Source: an uncultured Prevotella sp.
Lineage (GTDB): Bacteria; Bacteroidota; Bacteroidia; Bacteroidales; Bacteroidaceae
Length of the DNA: 64,000 nucleotides
Assembly (NCBI GenBank): GCA_937895845.1
Contig: CALBLK010000071.1
Span: forward strand, 30,524-94,523
Reading direction: 5' to 3'
The notes under the pieces are model-generated. The model did no database searches. It was given only the letters and a program-made list of their open reading frames with translations, and was not told where the DNA came from. Shown piece after piece: positions 9,210-17,547 of the stretch (positions are counted from its first letter, which is position 1; each line of letters starts with the position of its first letter). The translations under genes were made by a program, and so were the position numbers.

Positions 9210-10919
9210 ATGGCAAATTACTATACCGACCACCCGGTGTTCGATTTCTACCTGAATCACCCGGAAATGAAGCGCATCGTTGAACTCAAAGAGCGCAACT
9301 TCACCGACAAGGACACGTATGCTGACGCTCCCGTTGACTTCGACGACGCCATAGAGAACTACAAACGGCTGCTCGAAATCACAGGCGACATCGCCGCCAA
9401 CATCATCGAGCCCAACAGCGAGGACGTTGACCTTGAGGGCCCGCACCTGGAGAACGGACGCATGGTTTACGCCTCCAAGACCTTTGACAACCTGGACGCC
9501 ACGCGCAAGGCCGGCCTCTGGGGCGTGTCAATGCCGCGCCGCTACGGCGGCCTTAACCTGCCCATCACCCCCTACTCCATGGCCTCGGAGATTGTGGCCG
9601 CAGCCGATGCGGGCTTCCAGAACATCTGGAGCCTCCAGGACTGCATCGAGACACTCTATGAGTTTGGCTCGGAGGAGCAGCGCAAGAAGTACATCCCGCG
9701 GGTGTGCGCCGGCGAGACCATGTCAATGGACCTCACGGAGCCTGACGCCGGATCAGACCTCCAGCGCGTGATGCTCAAGGCCAGCTACGACAAGGAGAAC
9801 GGCTGCTGGCGGCTGAACGGCGTGAAGCGGTTTATCACCAACGGCGACTCCGACATCCACCTGGTACTGGCACGCTCCGAGGAGGGCACGCACGACGGTC
9901 GCGGACTGTCAATGTTCATCTACGACAAGCGCGACGGAGGCGTCACTGTGCGCCACATCGAGCACAAGCTCGGCATCCACGGCTCGCCAACCTGCGAGCT
10001 GGTGTACAAGAACGCGAAGTGCGAGCTGTGCGGAAGCACCCGGCTGGGCCTCATCAAGTATGTGATGGCACTGATGAACGGGGCGCGCCTGGGCATCGCG
10101 GCACAGAGTGTCGGCGTGAGCCAGGAGGCTTACAACGAGGCGCTGGCCTACGCCAGGGAGCGCAAGCAGTTTGACACGGCCATCATCAACTTCCCTGCTG
10201 TGTATGACATGCTGAGCCGCATGAAGGCCAGGCTGGACGCCGGCCGGAGCATTCTCTACCAGACAGCGCGCTATGTGGACATCTACAAGGCTCTCGATGA
10301 CATCGCCCGCGAGCGCAAGCTCACCCCCGAGGAGCGCGCCGAGCAGAAGAAATACACCCGGCTGGCCGACGCTTTCACACCGCTGGCCAAGGGCATGAAC
10401 TCGGAATATGCCAACCAGAACGCCTACGACGCCATCCAGATTCACGGCGGCTCGGGCTTCATCATGGAGTACAAGAGCCAGCGCCTCTACCGCGACGCGC
10501 GCATCTTCTCCATCTACGAGGGAACCACGCAGCTGCAGGTCGTGGCGGCCATCCGCTACATCACCAACGGAACTTACCTCAACATCATCAGGGAGATGAT
10601 GGAGCGCCCCATCTGCGAATGTGCGGCACCGCTGCGCGAGCGCATCGGAAAGCTGGTCGAACTGTACGAGGACGCACTGGGCTATGTGAAGGAACAGGGC
10701 AACCAGGGCGTGCAGGACTTCCTGGCGCGCCGTCTCTACGAGATGACCGCCGACATCATCATGGCCCTCCTGCTGCTCGAGGATGCCACCCGCGCGCCCG
10801 AACTGTTCAGGAAGAGCGCCAACGTCTTCGTGCGCCATGCCGAGGCCGAGTGTACTGCCCACCACGCCTACATCAAGGCTTTCAAGGCCGAAGACCTTGA
10901 GAGTTTCAAGGCTGAGTAA
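9210..10919 (+). CDS. Acyl-CoA dehydrogenase
   Basis: FAD-dependent alpha,beta-desaturation of acyl-CoA (or the reverse, reducing enoyl/crotonyl-CoA in an anaerobe), coupled to the ETF encoded just upstream. The 569 residues contain the N-terminal helical domain, the middle beta domain (MSMDLTEPDAGSDLQRV, a classic signature) and the C-terminal helical domain with QIHGGSGFIMEY. The catalytic base is E437 in IYEGTTQLQ. About 110 extra residues after the core resemble the C-terminal extension of longer bacterial members. Substrate chain length cannot be read from the sequence; short-chain or butyryl-CoA use is the usual inference for this operon type. Confidence 0.93.
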   Translation: MANYYTDHPVFDFYLNHPEMKRIVELKERNFTDKDTYADAPVDFDDAIENYKRLLEITGDIAANIIEPNSEDVDLEGPHLENGRMVYASKTFDNLDATRKAGLWGVSMPRRYGGLNLPITPYSMASEIVAAADAGFQNIWSLQDCIETLYEFGSEEQRKKYIPRVCAGETMSMDLTEPDAGSDLQRVMLKASYDKENGCWRLNGVKRFITNGDSDIHLVLARSEEGTHDGRGLSMFIYDKRDGGVTVRHIEHKLGIHGSPTCELVYKNAKCELCGSTRLGLIKYVMALMNGARLGIAAQSVGVSQEAYNEALAYARERKQFDTAIINFPAVYDMLSRMKARLDAGRSILYQTARYVDIYKALDDIARERKLTPEERAEQKKYTRLADAFTPLAKGMNSEYANQNAYDAIQIHGGSGFIMEYKSQRLYRDARIFSIYEGTTQLQVVAAIRYITNGTYLNIIREMMERPICECAAPLRERIGKLVELYEDALGYVKEQGNQGVQDFLARRLYEMTADIIMALLLLEDATRAPELFRKSANVFVRHAEAECTAHHAYIKAFKAEDLESFKAE

Positions 10920-10968
10920 GGCTGCTTGCGGCCATCTCGCAGCAAGACTGCGACAGGATTTACCCCAA

Positions 10969-11006
10969 CAAGAAGAGCGTTCGGTCGGAACGCTCTTCTT
11001 GTTTTT
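10969..11006 (+). terminator. Rho-independent terminator of etfB-etfA-acd
   Basis: A perfect 14-bp stem (10969-10982 with 10988-11001) closes a 5-nt loop (GGTCG) and is followed by TTTTT at 11002-11006. It lies 50 bp after the acyl-CoA dehydrogenase stop. Confidence 0.93.
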
Positions 11007-11009
11007 ACA

Positions 11010-11211
11010 TTAAACCCAAATCGGCCATCAGACCGAAACAGGCAAAAAAAGTGAGAAGTTTTCCCTCTTTCCGCCCCTTGTCACTGTTTCTTCCGGCATC
11101 TTGCTGCCGTAAGTGTTTCGCCATAGCCCGCTATGCCTTCAACACTTACGTGGCAAGCTGCACGAAACAAACAGCAACCCGGGACGAAATCTGATGGCCG
11201 GTTTGGGTTAA
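11010..11211. mobile_element. MITE-like palindromic element, copy 1
   Basis: A non-coding unit bounded by TTAA at 11010-11013 and 11208-11211. The ends form terminal inverted repeats: left TTAAACCCAAATCGGCCAT and right, on the other strand, TTAACCCAAACCGGCCAT, with pairing running on to ATCAGA. The centre holds a second inverted repeat, CGTAAGTGTT (11108-11117) with AACACTTACG (11141-11150), enclosing CATAG/CTATG, so the whole unit can fold into a long imperfect hairpin. No credible coding sequence is present; the open frame across it is an artefact. Copy 2 follows and shares the TTAA. Whether it moves by a transposase in trans is inference. Confidence 0.72.
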
Positions 11212-11409
11212 ACCCAAATCGGCCATCAGACCGAAACAGGCAAAAGAAGTGAGAGGTTTTCCCTCTTTCCGCCCCTTGCCACTGTTTCTTCCGGCATCTT
11301 GCTGCCGTCAGTGTTTCGACATAGCCCGCTATGCCTTCAACACTTACGTGGCAAGCTGCACGAAACAAACAGCAACCCGGGACGAAATCTGATGGCCGGT
11401 ATGGGTTAA
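11208..11409. mobile_element. MITE-like palindromic element, copy 2 (tandem)
   Basis: Second 198-bp-period copy, with TTAA boundaries at 11208-11211 (shared with copy 1) and 11406-11409. By eye I count about six substitutions relative to copy 1. One of them, CGTCAGTGTT for CGTAAGTGTT, breaks a pair in the inner stem without compensation. The arrangement TTAA-unit-TTAA-unit-TTAA suggests insertion of one unit into the flanking TTAA of the other, or tandem duplication. It sits about 50 bp upstream of the promoter of the 11564 gene. Confidence 0.72.
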
Positions 11410-11456
11410 GATTTCCTGTTTTGAGCCTTATTCCGGCAAAGAATCGGCAAGACAGC

Positions 11457-11487
11457 TTGTCAAATACAGCATTTTTGCCTATTTTTG
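11457..11487 (+). promoter_or_regulatory. Bacteroidetes-type promoter for the 11564 gene
   Basis: TTG at 11457-11459, 20-bp spacer, TATTTTTG at 11480-11487 (matches TAnnTTTG). The predicted transcript has a leader of about 70 nt. Confidence 0.7.
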
Positions 11488-11563
11488 CAACTGTAAACAG
11501 CACTTTGCACTGTACAGACAGAAGCGCAAGCAATACCTAACATCCAAACAAAACAAGTTACTT

Positions 11564-12379
11564 ATGAGAAAATCATTCGTTATTTGCGGACTGGCCCTGC
11601 TGGGCGCATCCGCCGCTAGCGCCCAGGAGAGCGGGGAGTTCTACAAGCTGGGCAACCGCATTGGCGTGAGCGTGGGCGCCGGACTGACCGGCGTCACCAT
11701 CGACGCGGCCACCTGTCTCACCCCCTACGTGGGTGTACGCGCTGGCGTTGACATCTTTCCCAACATCAAAGTGGGCACAGAGCTTGACGTGGACGCGGGC
11801 GCCTACGGAGCTGACTTCGAACAGGAAACGGGCTACATGCTGCCCGAAACGTTCGACGTCGAGGGCAAGACGAGCATGACCACCGGCCACGTTCTGCTTG
11901 ACATCCACCCCTTCAAGACCGGGTTCCGCGTCACCGCCGGAGCCTATTTCGGCGGTTCCAAGATTATCTCAGTGTACAACAAGGAGGACGGCGCGCTCAA
12001 GGACATCTACAAATTCAACCACGACGAGCGCTATGCCGCAGCGCTGAAAGACAGCAAGGGCATCGGCCTGAGCCTCGGCGACTACCTCCTTGCGCCCGAC
12101 CACAACGGCAACGTGGCCGCCACCCTCGAGGTGGCCGGCTTCCGCCCCTATCTGGGCATCGGCTTCGGCCATGCCGTTCCGAAAAAGCGCATCGGCGTTC
12201 AGTTCGACCTCGGCGTTCAGTTCTGGGGCACGCCCAAGGTCTATGTTGACGGCGACAACGGCAAAGAGCGTCTGACAGAGGAGGACGCCGACGGCAAGGA
12301 CGGCGGCGCCATCAAGGTGCTGAGCAAGATTTCCACCTACCCCAGCATGACGTTGCGCCTCACAGGCCGCATTCTCTGA
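11564..12379 (+). CDS. Outer-membrane beta-barrel protein, function unknown
   Basis: A 271-residue exported protein with a clean signal peptide (MRKSFVICGLALLGASAASA, then QESGEF). The mature part alternates polar and apolar residues with many Gly and aromatic positions, for example RIGVSVGAGLTGVTIDA, YVGVRAGVDIFP, FRVTAGAYFGGSKI, FRPYLGIGFGHAVP, and ends TLRLTGRIL. This is the pattern of an 8-12-stranded outer-membrane barrel. It resembles the porin/OmpA-barrel-like proteins common in Bacteroidales, but I recognise no specific family. It has its own promoter and a hairpin after the gene, so it is likely monocistronic. Confidence 0.75.
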   Translation: MRKSFVICGLALLGASAASAQESGEFYKLGNRIGVSVGAGLTGVTIDAATCLTPYVGVRAGVDIFPNIKVGTELDVDAGAYGADFEQETGYMLPETFDVEGKTSMTTGHVLLDIHPFKTGFRVTAGAYFGGSKIISVYNKEDGALKDIYKFNHDERYAAALKDSKGIGLSLGDYLLAPDHNGNVAATLEVAGFRPYLGIGFGHAVPKKRIGVQFDLGVQFWGTPKVYVDGDNGKERLTEEDADGKDGGAIKVLSKISTYPSMTLRLTGRIL

Positions 12380-12462
12380 CGAGGCCGGGCGGCTCCGGCC
12401 CGCGCCAAAATGGCGGCGGGAGATTCACGGGAGCGTCCGCCAGGAATCCATCAAGCCATCCG

Positions 12463-12492
12463 CGAGGGAATCACAGCAGTGTGATTCCCTCG
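12463..12492. terminator. Hairpin between convergent genes
   Basis: Perfect 12-bp stem CGAGGGAATCAC (12463-12474) with GTGATTCCCTCG (12481-12492), extendable by one A-T pair, loop GCAG. It is followed on the + strand by TTTG only. It overlaps the stop codon of the leftward cvfB gene, so one hairpin serves two converging genes. It is weak as an intrinsic terminator because the T-run is short. Confidence 0.55.
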
Positions 12493-13331
12493 TTTGATAT
12501 GGAGATGAGGCGCTGGCGGTAAAGGTCGCCCACCGCCTTCTTGAACGTCTTTTTGCTCACCTTGAACGTCATCATGATTTCGGCGGCATCGCTCTTGTCA
12601 CCCAGGTGGCAGCGCCCTTCATGCCCCTTGAGATAGGCCAGCAGCGTGGCGCTGAAGTCAAGTGTCTGCTGCCTTCCGGTGCGCTGGATGGTCACATCAA
12701 TCTTTCCGTCCTGCCGGATGTGATCGATGTAGCCCGTGAGCCTGTCGCCCGTGTAGAGCTGGCGGAACACCTGGTCATCGTAAACCAGACCGGTGTACTT
12801 GTTGTCCACAATCACCTTGAAGCCCAGGTCGGTCTTCTGCCACACCAGCAGCGGCACCGCGTCGCCGTGCCTGTATGGCGGGCGCTCGGGCGAGAGGTAC
12901 TTCTCCACCTTGGCCGTGGCCATGATGCGGTAGCTGTCCTCGTCCACCTTGACATACACCACATAGCGCTTGCCCTTGACCATGCGCTGCTTCTGCTCGC
13001 GGAACGGGCAGAAGAGGTCCTTCATCAGGCCCCAGTCAAGAAACGCGCCATACTCGTTGACCCACGCCACCTCCAGGCAGGCGAACTCGCCCACCTCGGC
13101 CAGCGGCTTGAGCGTTGTGGCCACCAGGCGCTCGTCCTGGTCAAGATACAGGAACACTTCAATCTCGTCTCCGGGCTTGCACCCCTCGGGGACATACCGC
13201 GAGGGGAGCAGAATCTCCCCTGCATCGCCGCCGTCAAGGTAAAGTCCGAAGTCAACCCCTTTCACCACCTTCAGGTGGTTTGTCTTTCCAAGTTCAATCA
13301 TCAGTTGTCTTTTATGCTCATTGTCTGTCAT
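12471..13331 (-). CDS. cvfB: CvfB family S1-like RNA-binding protein
   Basis: Cytoplasmic RNA-binding protein; CvfB of Gram-positive bacteria affects virulence-gene expression, while the role in Bacteroidetes is unknown. The 286 residues show three S1-like beta-barrel units (LKVVKGVDFGLYLDGGDAGE; CLEVAWVNEYGAFLDWGLMK; LLVWQKTDLGFKVIVDNKYT). A C-terminal winged-helix region contains FKVSKKTFKKAVGDLYRQRL. The MTDNEHKRQL start overlaps the end of the upstream lolD-like gene by 14 bp. An alternative ATG at 13301 (MIELGKTNHL) matches where the family homology begins and is equally plausible. It is the last gene of a leftward operon with the ABC ATPase and the antiporter. Confidence 0.87.
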   Translation of the reverse strand: MTDNEHKRQLMIELGKTNHLKVVKGVDFGLYLDGGDAGEILLPSRYVPEGCKPGDEIEVFLYLDQDERLVATTLKPLAEVGEFACLEVAWVNEYGAFLDWGLMKDLFCPFREQKQRMVKGKRYVVYVKVDEDSYRIMATAKVEKYLSPERPPYRHGDAVPLLVWQKTDLGFKVIVDNKYTGLVYDDQVFRQLYTGDRLTGYIDHIRQDGKIDVTIQRTGRQQTLDFSATLLAYLKGHEGRCHLGDKSDAAEIMMTFKVSKKTFKKAVGDLYRQRLISISNEGITLL

Positions 13332-14043
13332 CCGCAGTCACGCCTTCAAGCCCGCCACCCTCTCGGGCATCAGCCCCGGCGGCAGCTGGCGGCACACCTA
13401 TCTGCCCGTCCTTCATGTGAATGGTGCGGTCGGTGGTGGCGGCCAGCCCCTCGTCGTGCGTCACGATGACAAAGGTCTGGCCGAACTTGTCGCGCAGGTC
13501 GAAGAAGAGCTGGTGCAGCTCCGCCTTGTTCTTCGTGTCCAGACTGCCCGACGGCTCGTCGGCCAGAATCACCAGCGGGTTGTTCACCAGCGCCCTGGCC
13601 ACGGCCACCCGCTGCTTCTCGCCGCCCGACAGTTCGCTGGGCTTGTGCGTGGCGCGGTCGGCCAGTCCCATGAACCTGAGCAGCTCGCCGGCGCGCTCTT
13701 TTGCCCGTTTGGTTGGCGCTCCGGCGATATAGGCCGGGATCATGACGTTCTCGATGGCCGTAAACTCCGGCAGCAGCTGGTGAAACTGGAACACAAATCC
13801 CAGCTTGCGGTTGCGGAAGTCGGCCAGCCTGTTGCTGCCCAGCGTGCAGATGTCCGTCCCGTCAATCACCACATGGCCGCTGTCCGGCCGGTCGAGCGTG
13901 CCGATAATCTGCAGGAGCGTGGTCTTGCCCGCCCCGCTCGGCCCGACGATACTCACGATTTCGCCCTTGTCAATGTGCAGGTCAATGCCCTTGAGCACCT
14001 GCAGCGAGCCGAAGCTCTTCTTTATTCCTTGAATCGCAATCAT
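13318..14043 (-). CDS. lolD: LolD-type ABC transporter ATPase
   Basis: ATPase of the lipoprotein-release/MacB-like exporter family. The 241 residues contain Walker A GPSGAGKTT (34-42), the Q-loop, the LSGGEKQRVAVARAL signature and Walker B VILADEPSGSLD. The NPLVILADEPSGSLDTKNK wording is typical of LolD/FtsE-like ATPases. The core ends at about residue 220, followed by a Gly/Ala-rich tail of about 20 residues that LolD normally lacks. That tail overlaps the start of cvfB. No permease gene is adjacent, as is common for LolD in Bacteroidetes, so the LolCE partners must be elsewhere. The lolD name is the best fit, but other ABC exporters of this subfamily cannot be excluded. Confidence 0.85.
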   Translation of the reverse strand: MIAIQGIKKSFGSLQVLKGIDLHIDKGEIVSIVGPSGAGKTTLLQIIGTLDRPDSGHVVIDGTDICTLGSNRLADFRNRKLGFVFQFHQLLPEFTAIENVMIPAYIAGAPTKRAKERAGELLRFMGLADRATHKPSELSGGEKQRVAVARALVNNPLVILADEPSGSLDTKNKAELHQLFFDLRDKFGQTFVIVTHDEGLAATTDRTIHMKDGQIGVPPAAAGADAREGGGLEGVTADDRQ

Positions 14044-14090
14044 TCTTGGTTATCTGTTAAATGGGTGTTCTTAATCATCTGTCACAGCCA

Positions 14091-16271
14091 CTATGCCGTC
14101 TGCTGCGCGCCGCCTTCCGGCTCCTGTGCTGTTCCGCCAGCACCTTTTGCCCCCCGGTGCAGCCAGCCAATCAGCGTGGAGTAGACACTCTCGCGCTCGA
14201 TGCGCTGCGGTGCCGTGAAGGTCATCGCGTCCTGCGGCTGCCCGTTCTGGTCAGGGTAAACGATGATGAGGCTGCACGAGGGGAAGAACAGGGTCAGCTC
14301 CTTTGGCAGGTTCTCGAACGCCGGCTTGTAGGAGACGGTGCCGCTGCGCGCCGAGATGACCACAAGCAGATGGTCGTCTCTCACCTCGTCTTTCAGCCGT
14401 TCAATCTCCTTCCAGTGCTGCATCACCACGAACTCGGCCCTCACCTCGGGGTGCCGGTGCTGCAGATAGCGGGCTATGAGCGCGTTGGTCTCTGACCGGC
14501 CATGAAAGGAGATGCGGCAGCCAAGGTTGCCGGCAAGCCGGGCGAGCCGCTCGGTCCAGCGGTAGAACCCGGGTTCGAACTCGACCCTCGACGGCACGGC
14601 CACCACTATGCGGCGGATGGTGCTGAGCGGCCGGAGGATACGGCAGATGAAAATCTGCCGGTTGATCTCGCTGACAAGCCCCTGGGTGTAGGCGCCCCAG
14701 AAAGAGTCGGCCTGACTGCGCCGCCGGTGCAGTCCCATGATAATCTCGCTGGCGTCGTTCTCCTTGAAGGCGTGCTTGATGCCGTTGGCGATGTTGGTGG
14801 CCAGGCGGCTCTGCGTCTGCATCCTCACGTCGGCCGCCGTGGCGGCGGCCTCGGCATGGCGGAGTATGCGCTGGCCGTCGCTCCTGTTGCGGCGGCTGTC
14901 CATGTTGTCGTACACCACGTTGATGCCCACCAGTCCGCGGTTCAGCCTCTTGTTGCGGGTCAGGATGGCCAGCTGCACCAGCGCGTCGGCGTCCTCCGCG
15001 TGCTGAAGGGGCAGCAGCAGCTTCTCGTCGTCGCCCCCGCACTCGGGCTCCGATGGCTGCATGCGCTCGCGCAGCAGAATGTTGCGCGCCGAGCCTTCCA
15101 CCACGACAGAGCTGATGATGCAGGTGAAGAGAATCATCATCACCACACCGTTGAGCATGTCCGCATCCACCAGGTAGCCCCCGCCGGCGGTCTTCATCGT
15201 CATGCCAACCATGGTCATGGCGATGCTGCCGGCGGCATGGGCCTCGGTAAGCCCGAACATCATGTTGGCCGACGGCCACGGCATCTTGAAGCAAAAGGCC
15301 GAGGCGTATGCCGCCGCAGCCTTGCTGAGCGTGGCAAACACCACCGTCCACGCCACCACCCACAGGGTGTGAACGCCGTGGAAGAGCACGGAGAGGTCGA
15401 TGAGCATGCCCACGCCAATGAGAAAATAAGGTACAAAGAGGGCGTTGCCGATGAACTCGATGCGGTTCATCAGCGGTGAAACGCCGGGGATGAAGCGGTT
15501 AAAGATGAGACCGGCGAGGAAAGCGCCAAAGATACCCTCAAGGCCGCACATCTCAGAAGTGGCGGCGCAGAGGAAGAGCACGCTCAGCACAAAGATGTAG
15601 AGCATCACCGAGTCGGCATAGCGGCTGAAGAACCAGCGGACGAGCCGGGGCAGCAGGAACACCGCCGCCGCGCAGAACGCCACCACCCTGGCCACAAAGG
15701 CCACCCAGAACGTGACGCCGGTGCCGCCACTGTCCGTGCCCGCCACCACGATGGCGGCCAGGATGAGCAGGGCCAGCGTGAGCGCAATCATCGACGAGCC
15801 TACGCTCAGCGTCACACTGGGGTGCCGCTGCAAGCCATACTTGCAGACTATGGGATAGGCGATGAGCGTGTTTGACGACAGGATGCACGACAGCAGCAGC
15901 GACGCAAGGGGCGAGTAGCCCAGCACGAAAACGCCCGCGACATAGCCAGTGACAAAAGGCACCGTGAAAGTGAGCAGGGAGAAGACAACGAGGCGCAAGC
16001 GCTCCTTCTTCAGGTCACGCACGTTCATCTCAAGCCCCGCAAGAAACATGATGTAGAGCACGCCCACCCTGCCGAAAAGCTCGAACGACGAGTCACGCTC
16101 AAGGATGTTCAGCCCGTAGCGTCCCACCAGCACGCCGGCGAGCACCATCCCGATGATGTGGGGAATGCGGAGCTTGCTGCACACGATGGGCGCCAGCAGG
16201 ATGATGCACAACACAACGAAGAAGATGAGCGTCGGGTCGGTGATGGGAAAGCAGTGAGATATATCGGGCAT
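14091..16271 (-). CDS. CPA2-type cation:proton antiporter with C-terminal USP-like domain
   Basis: Inner-membrane Na+ or K+/H+ exchanger. The 726 residues have about 12 membrane segments in the first 400 (LIFFVVLCIILLAPIVCSKL, GVLYIMFLAGLEMNVRDLKK, LEGIFGAFLAGLIFNRFIP, NALFVPYFLIGVGMLI). The FLAGLEM and GIFGAFLAGL motifs are those of the Kef/NhaS family. A cytoplasmic C-terminal part of about 300 residues contains two universal-stress-like stretches (KLLLPLQHAEDADALVQLAI and RRIVVAVPSRVEFEPGFY). No TrkA-N/RCK domain is seen, which separates it from KefB/C. It leads the leftward antiporter-lolD-cvfB unit; the next gene begins after 47 bp. Confidence 0.9.
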   Translation of the reverse strand: MPDISHCFPITDPTLIFFVVLCIILLAPIVCSKLRIPHIIGMVLAGVLVGRYGLNILERDSSFELFGRVGVLYIMFLAGLEMNVRDLKKERLRLVVFSLLTFTVPFVTGYVAGVFVLGYSPLASLLLSCILSSNTLIAYPIVCKYGLQRHPSVTLSVGSSMIALTLALLILAAIVVAGTDSGGTGVTFWVAFVARVVAFCAAAVFLLPRLVRWFFSRYADSVMLYIFVLSVLFLCAATSEMCGLEGIFGAFLAGLIFNRFIPGVSPLMNRIEFIGNALFVPYFLIGVGMLIDLSVLFHGVHTLWVVAWTVVFATLSKAAAAYASAFCFKMPWPSANMMFGLTEAHAAGSIAMTMVGMTMKTAGGGYLVDADMLNGVVMMILFTCIISSVVVEGSARNILLRERMQPSEPECGGDDEKLLLPLQHAEDADALVQLAILTRNKRLNRGLVGINVVYDNMDSRRNRSDGQRILRHAEAAATAADVRMQTQSRLATNIANGIKHAFKENDASEIIMGLHRRRSQADSFWGAYTQGLVSEINRQIFICRILRPLSTIRRIVVAVPSRVEFEPGFYRWTERLARLAGNLGCRISFHGRSETNALIARYLQHRHPEVRAEFVVMQHWKEIERLKDEVRDDHLLVVISARSGTVSYKPAFENLPKELTLFFPSCSLIIVYPDQNGQPQDAMTFTAPQRIERESVYSTLIGWLHRGAKGAGGTAQEPEGGAQQTA

Positions 16272-16352
16272 AGCGTTTAAAGACTTTTGCTATTCGCTAT
16301 GCAAAGGTGCAAAAAAAATATCACATCCTCACGGTTATTGGGTCAAAAGTTG

Positions 16353-16360
16353 TACTTTTG
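16353..16360 (+). promoter_or_regulatory. Possible -7 element for asd
   Basis: TACTTTTG fits TAnnTTTG and lies about 80 bp before the asd ATG. No TTG/TTTG is seen at the usual 19-20 bp upstream (the nearest TTG, 16338-16340, is only 12 bp away), so this is a weak call. Confidence 0.35.
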
Positions 16361-16440
16361 CAAACAAATATGGCCGGTTTTCGCCGCCGGCAAGTCAGAT
16401 TTCTGACCATGATGACAATTAACCAAACCCATAAAGACCT

Positions 16441-17451
16441 ATGAAAGTAGCTATTGTTGGCGCGAGCGGAGCCGTGGGACAGGAGTTTCTGCGCGTGCTT
16501 GCCGAGAGAGACTTCCCGCTGGACGGCCTGGTGCTGTTCGGCTCTGAGCGCAGTGCCGGAAGGAAATACCCCTTCCGCGGCAAGGAGTATGAGGTGAGAC
16601 TGCTGCAGCATAACGACGACTTCAGGGGCGTTGACATCGCCTTCACATCGGCCGGAGCGGGCACCTCGAAGGCGTTTGCGGCCGACATCACCAAGTTTGG
16701 CGCGGTGATGATCGACAATTCCAGCGCCTTCCGCATGGACGAGGATGTGCCCCTGGTGGTGCCCGAGTGCAACGCCGAGGACGCGCTCTGCCGCCCGCGC
16801 GGCATCATTGCCAACCCCAACTGCACCACCATCATGATGGTGGTGGTGCTCAAGCCGCTGGAGCGCCTCAGCCACATCAAGCGCATCCACATCGCCAGCT
16901 ACCAGAGCGCGAGCGGCGCCGGGGCCGCTGCCATGGACGAGCTGCAGCAGCAGTACCGCGAGCTGGCCGAGGGCAAGCCTGTCACGGTGAGCAAGTTCCC
17001 CTACCAGCTGGCCTACAACGTGATTCCGCAGATTGACGTTTTCCAGCCCAACGGCTACACCAAGGAGGAGATGAAGATGTTTAACGAGACGCGGAAGATT
17101 ATGCACAGCGACGTGAAATGCTCGGCCATGTGCGTCAGGGTGTCGTCACTGCGCGCCCACTGCGAGTCCGTGTGGATTGAGACCGAGCGGCCCATCTCTG
17201 TCGAGGAGGCGCAGCGCGCCATCGCCGCCGCCCCGGGCGTGACCCTCGAGGACGACCCTGCCCACCTGGTCTACCCCATGCCGCTCGACACTGCCGGCAA
17301 GGACGATGTGTATGTGGGCCGCGTGCGCAAGGACCTTGCCGACGACTGCGGCCTCACGTTCTGGCTCAGCGGCGACCAGATTCGCAAGGGCGCCGCCCTC
17401 AATGCGGTTCAGATTGCCGAGTACCTGATTAAGGCGGGCAGCGTGAAATAG
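16441..17451 (+). CDS. asd: Aspartate-semialdehyde dehydrogenase
   Basis: NADPH-dependent reduction of aspartyl-phosphate to aspartate semialdehyde, the branch point to lysine/DAP, threonine and methionine. The 336 residues start with the nucleotide-binding loop VAIVGASGAVGQEFL. The catalytic Cys is C128 in IANPNCTTIMMV, followed by IASYQSASGAGAAAM with the substrate-binding region, and the C-terminal dimerisation domain. The sequence is of the Gram-positive/Bacteroidetes type rather than the long E. coli type. It appears monocistronic, flanked by a 19-bp-stem bidirectional terminator. Confidence 0.96.
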   Translation: MKVAIVGASGAVGQEFLRVLAERDFPLDGLVLFGSERSAGRKYPFRGKEYEVRLLQHNDDFRGVDIAFTSAGAGTSKAFAADITKFGAVMIDNSSAFRMDEDVPLVVPECNAEDALCRPRGIIANPNCTTIMMVVVLKPLERLSHIKRIHIASYQSASGAGAAAMDELQQQYRELAEGKPVTVSKFPYQLAYNVIPQIDVFQPNGYTKEEMKMFNETRKIMHSDVKCSAMCVRVSSLRAHCESVWIETERPISVEEAQRAIAAAPGVTLEDDPAHLVYPMPLDTAGKDDVYVGRVRKDLADDCGLTFWLSGDQIRKGAALNAVQIAEYLIKAGSVK

Positions 17452-17484
17452 TCTCCCCGAGGCGCCGTTTGCCTGGCATACATA

Positions 17485-17526
17485 AAGCAAGCCGGCACCC
17501 TGACCAGTCAGGGTGCCGGCTTGCTT
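17485..17526. terminator. Bidirectional terminator between asd and rbr
   Basis: A perfect 19-bp inverted repeat (17485-17503 with 17508-17526) with loop CCAG lies between the convergent asd (+) and rubrerythrin (-) genes. On the minus strand the stem leads into TTTATG; on the plus strand there is no clear T-run. Confidence 0.75.
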
Positions 17527-17547
17527 GTCCTGCCAGCGGCGGGCCGG

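Noticed and set aside
11081..11533. Leftward 150-codon open frame across the TTAA elements
   Set aside because: It consists of the two element copies in translation and repeats the same 40 residues; the DNA pattern (TIRs, nested stems) explains it better.
14061..15479. Rightward open frames opposite the antiporter gene
   Set aside because: Shadows of the antiporter's codon usage; no start signal, domain or conservation pattern.
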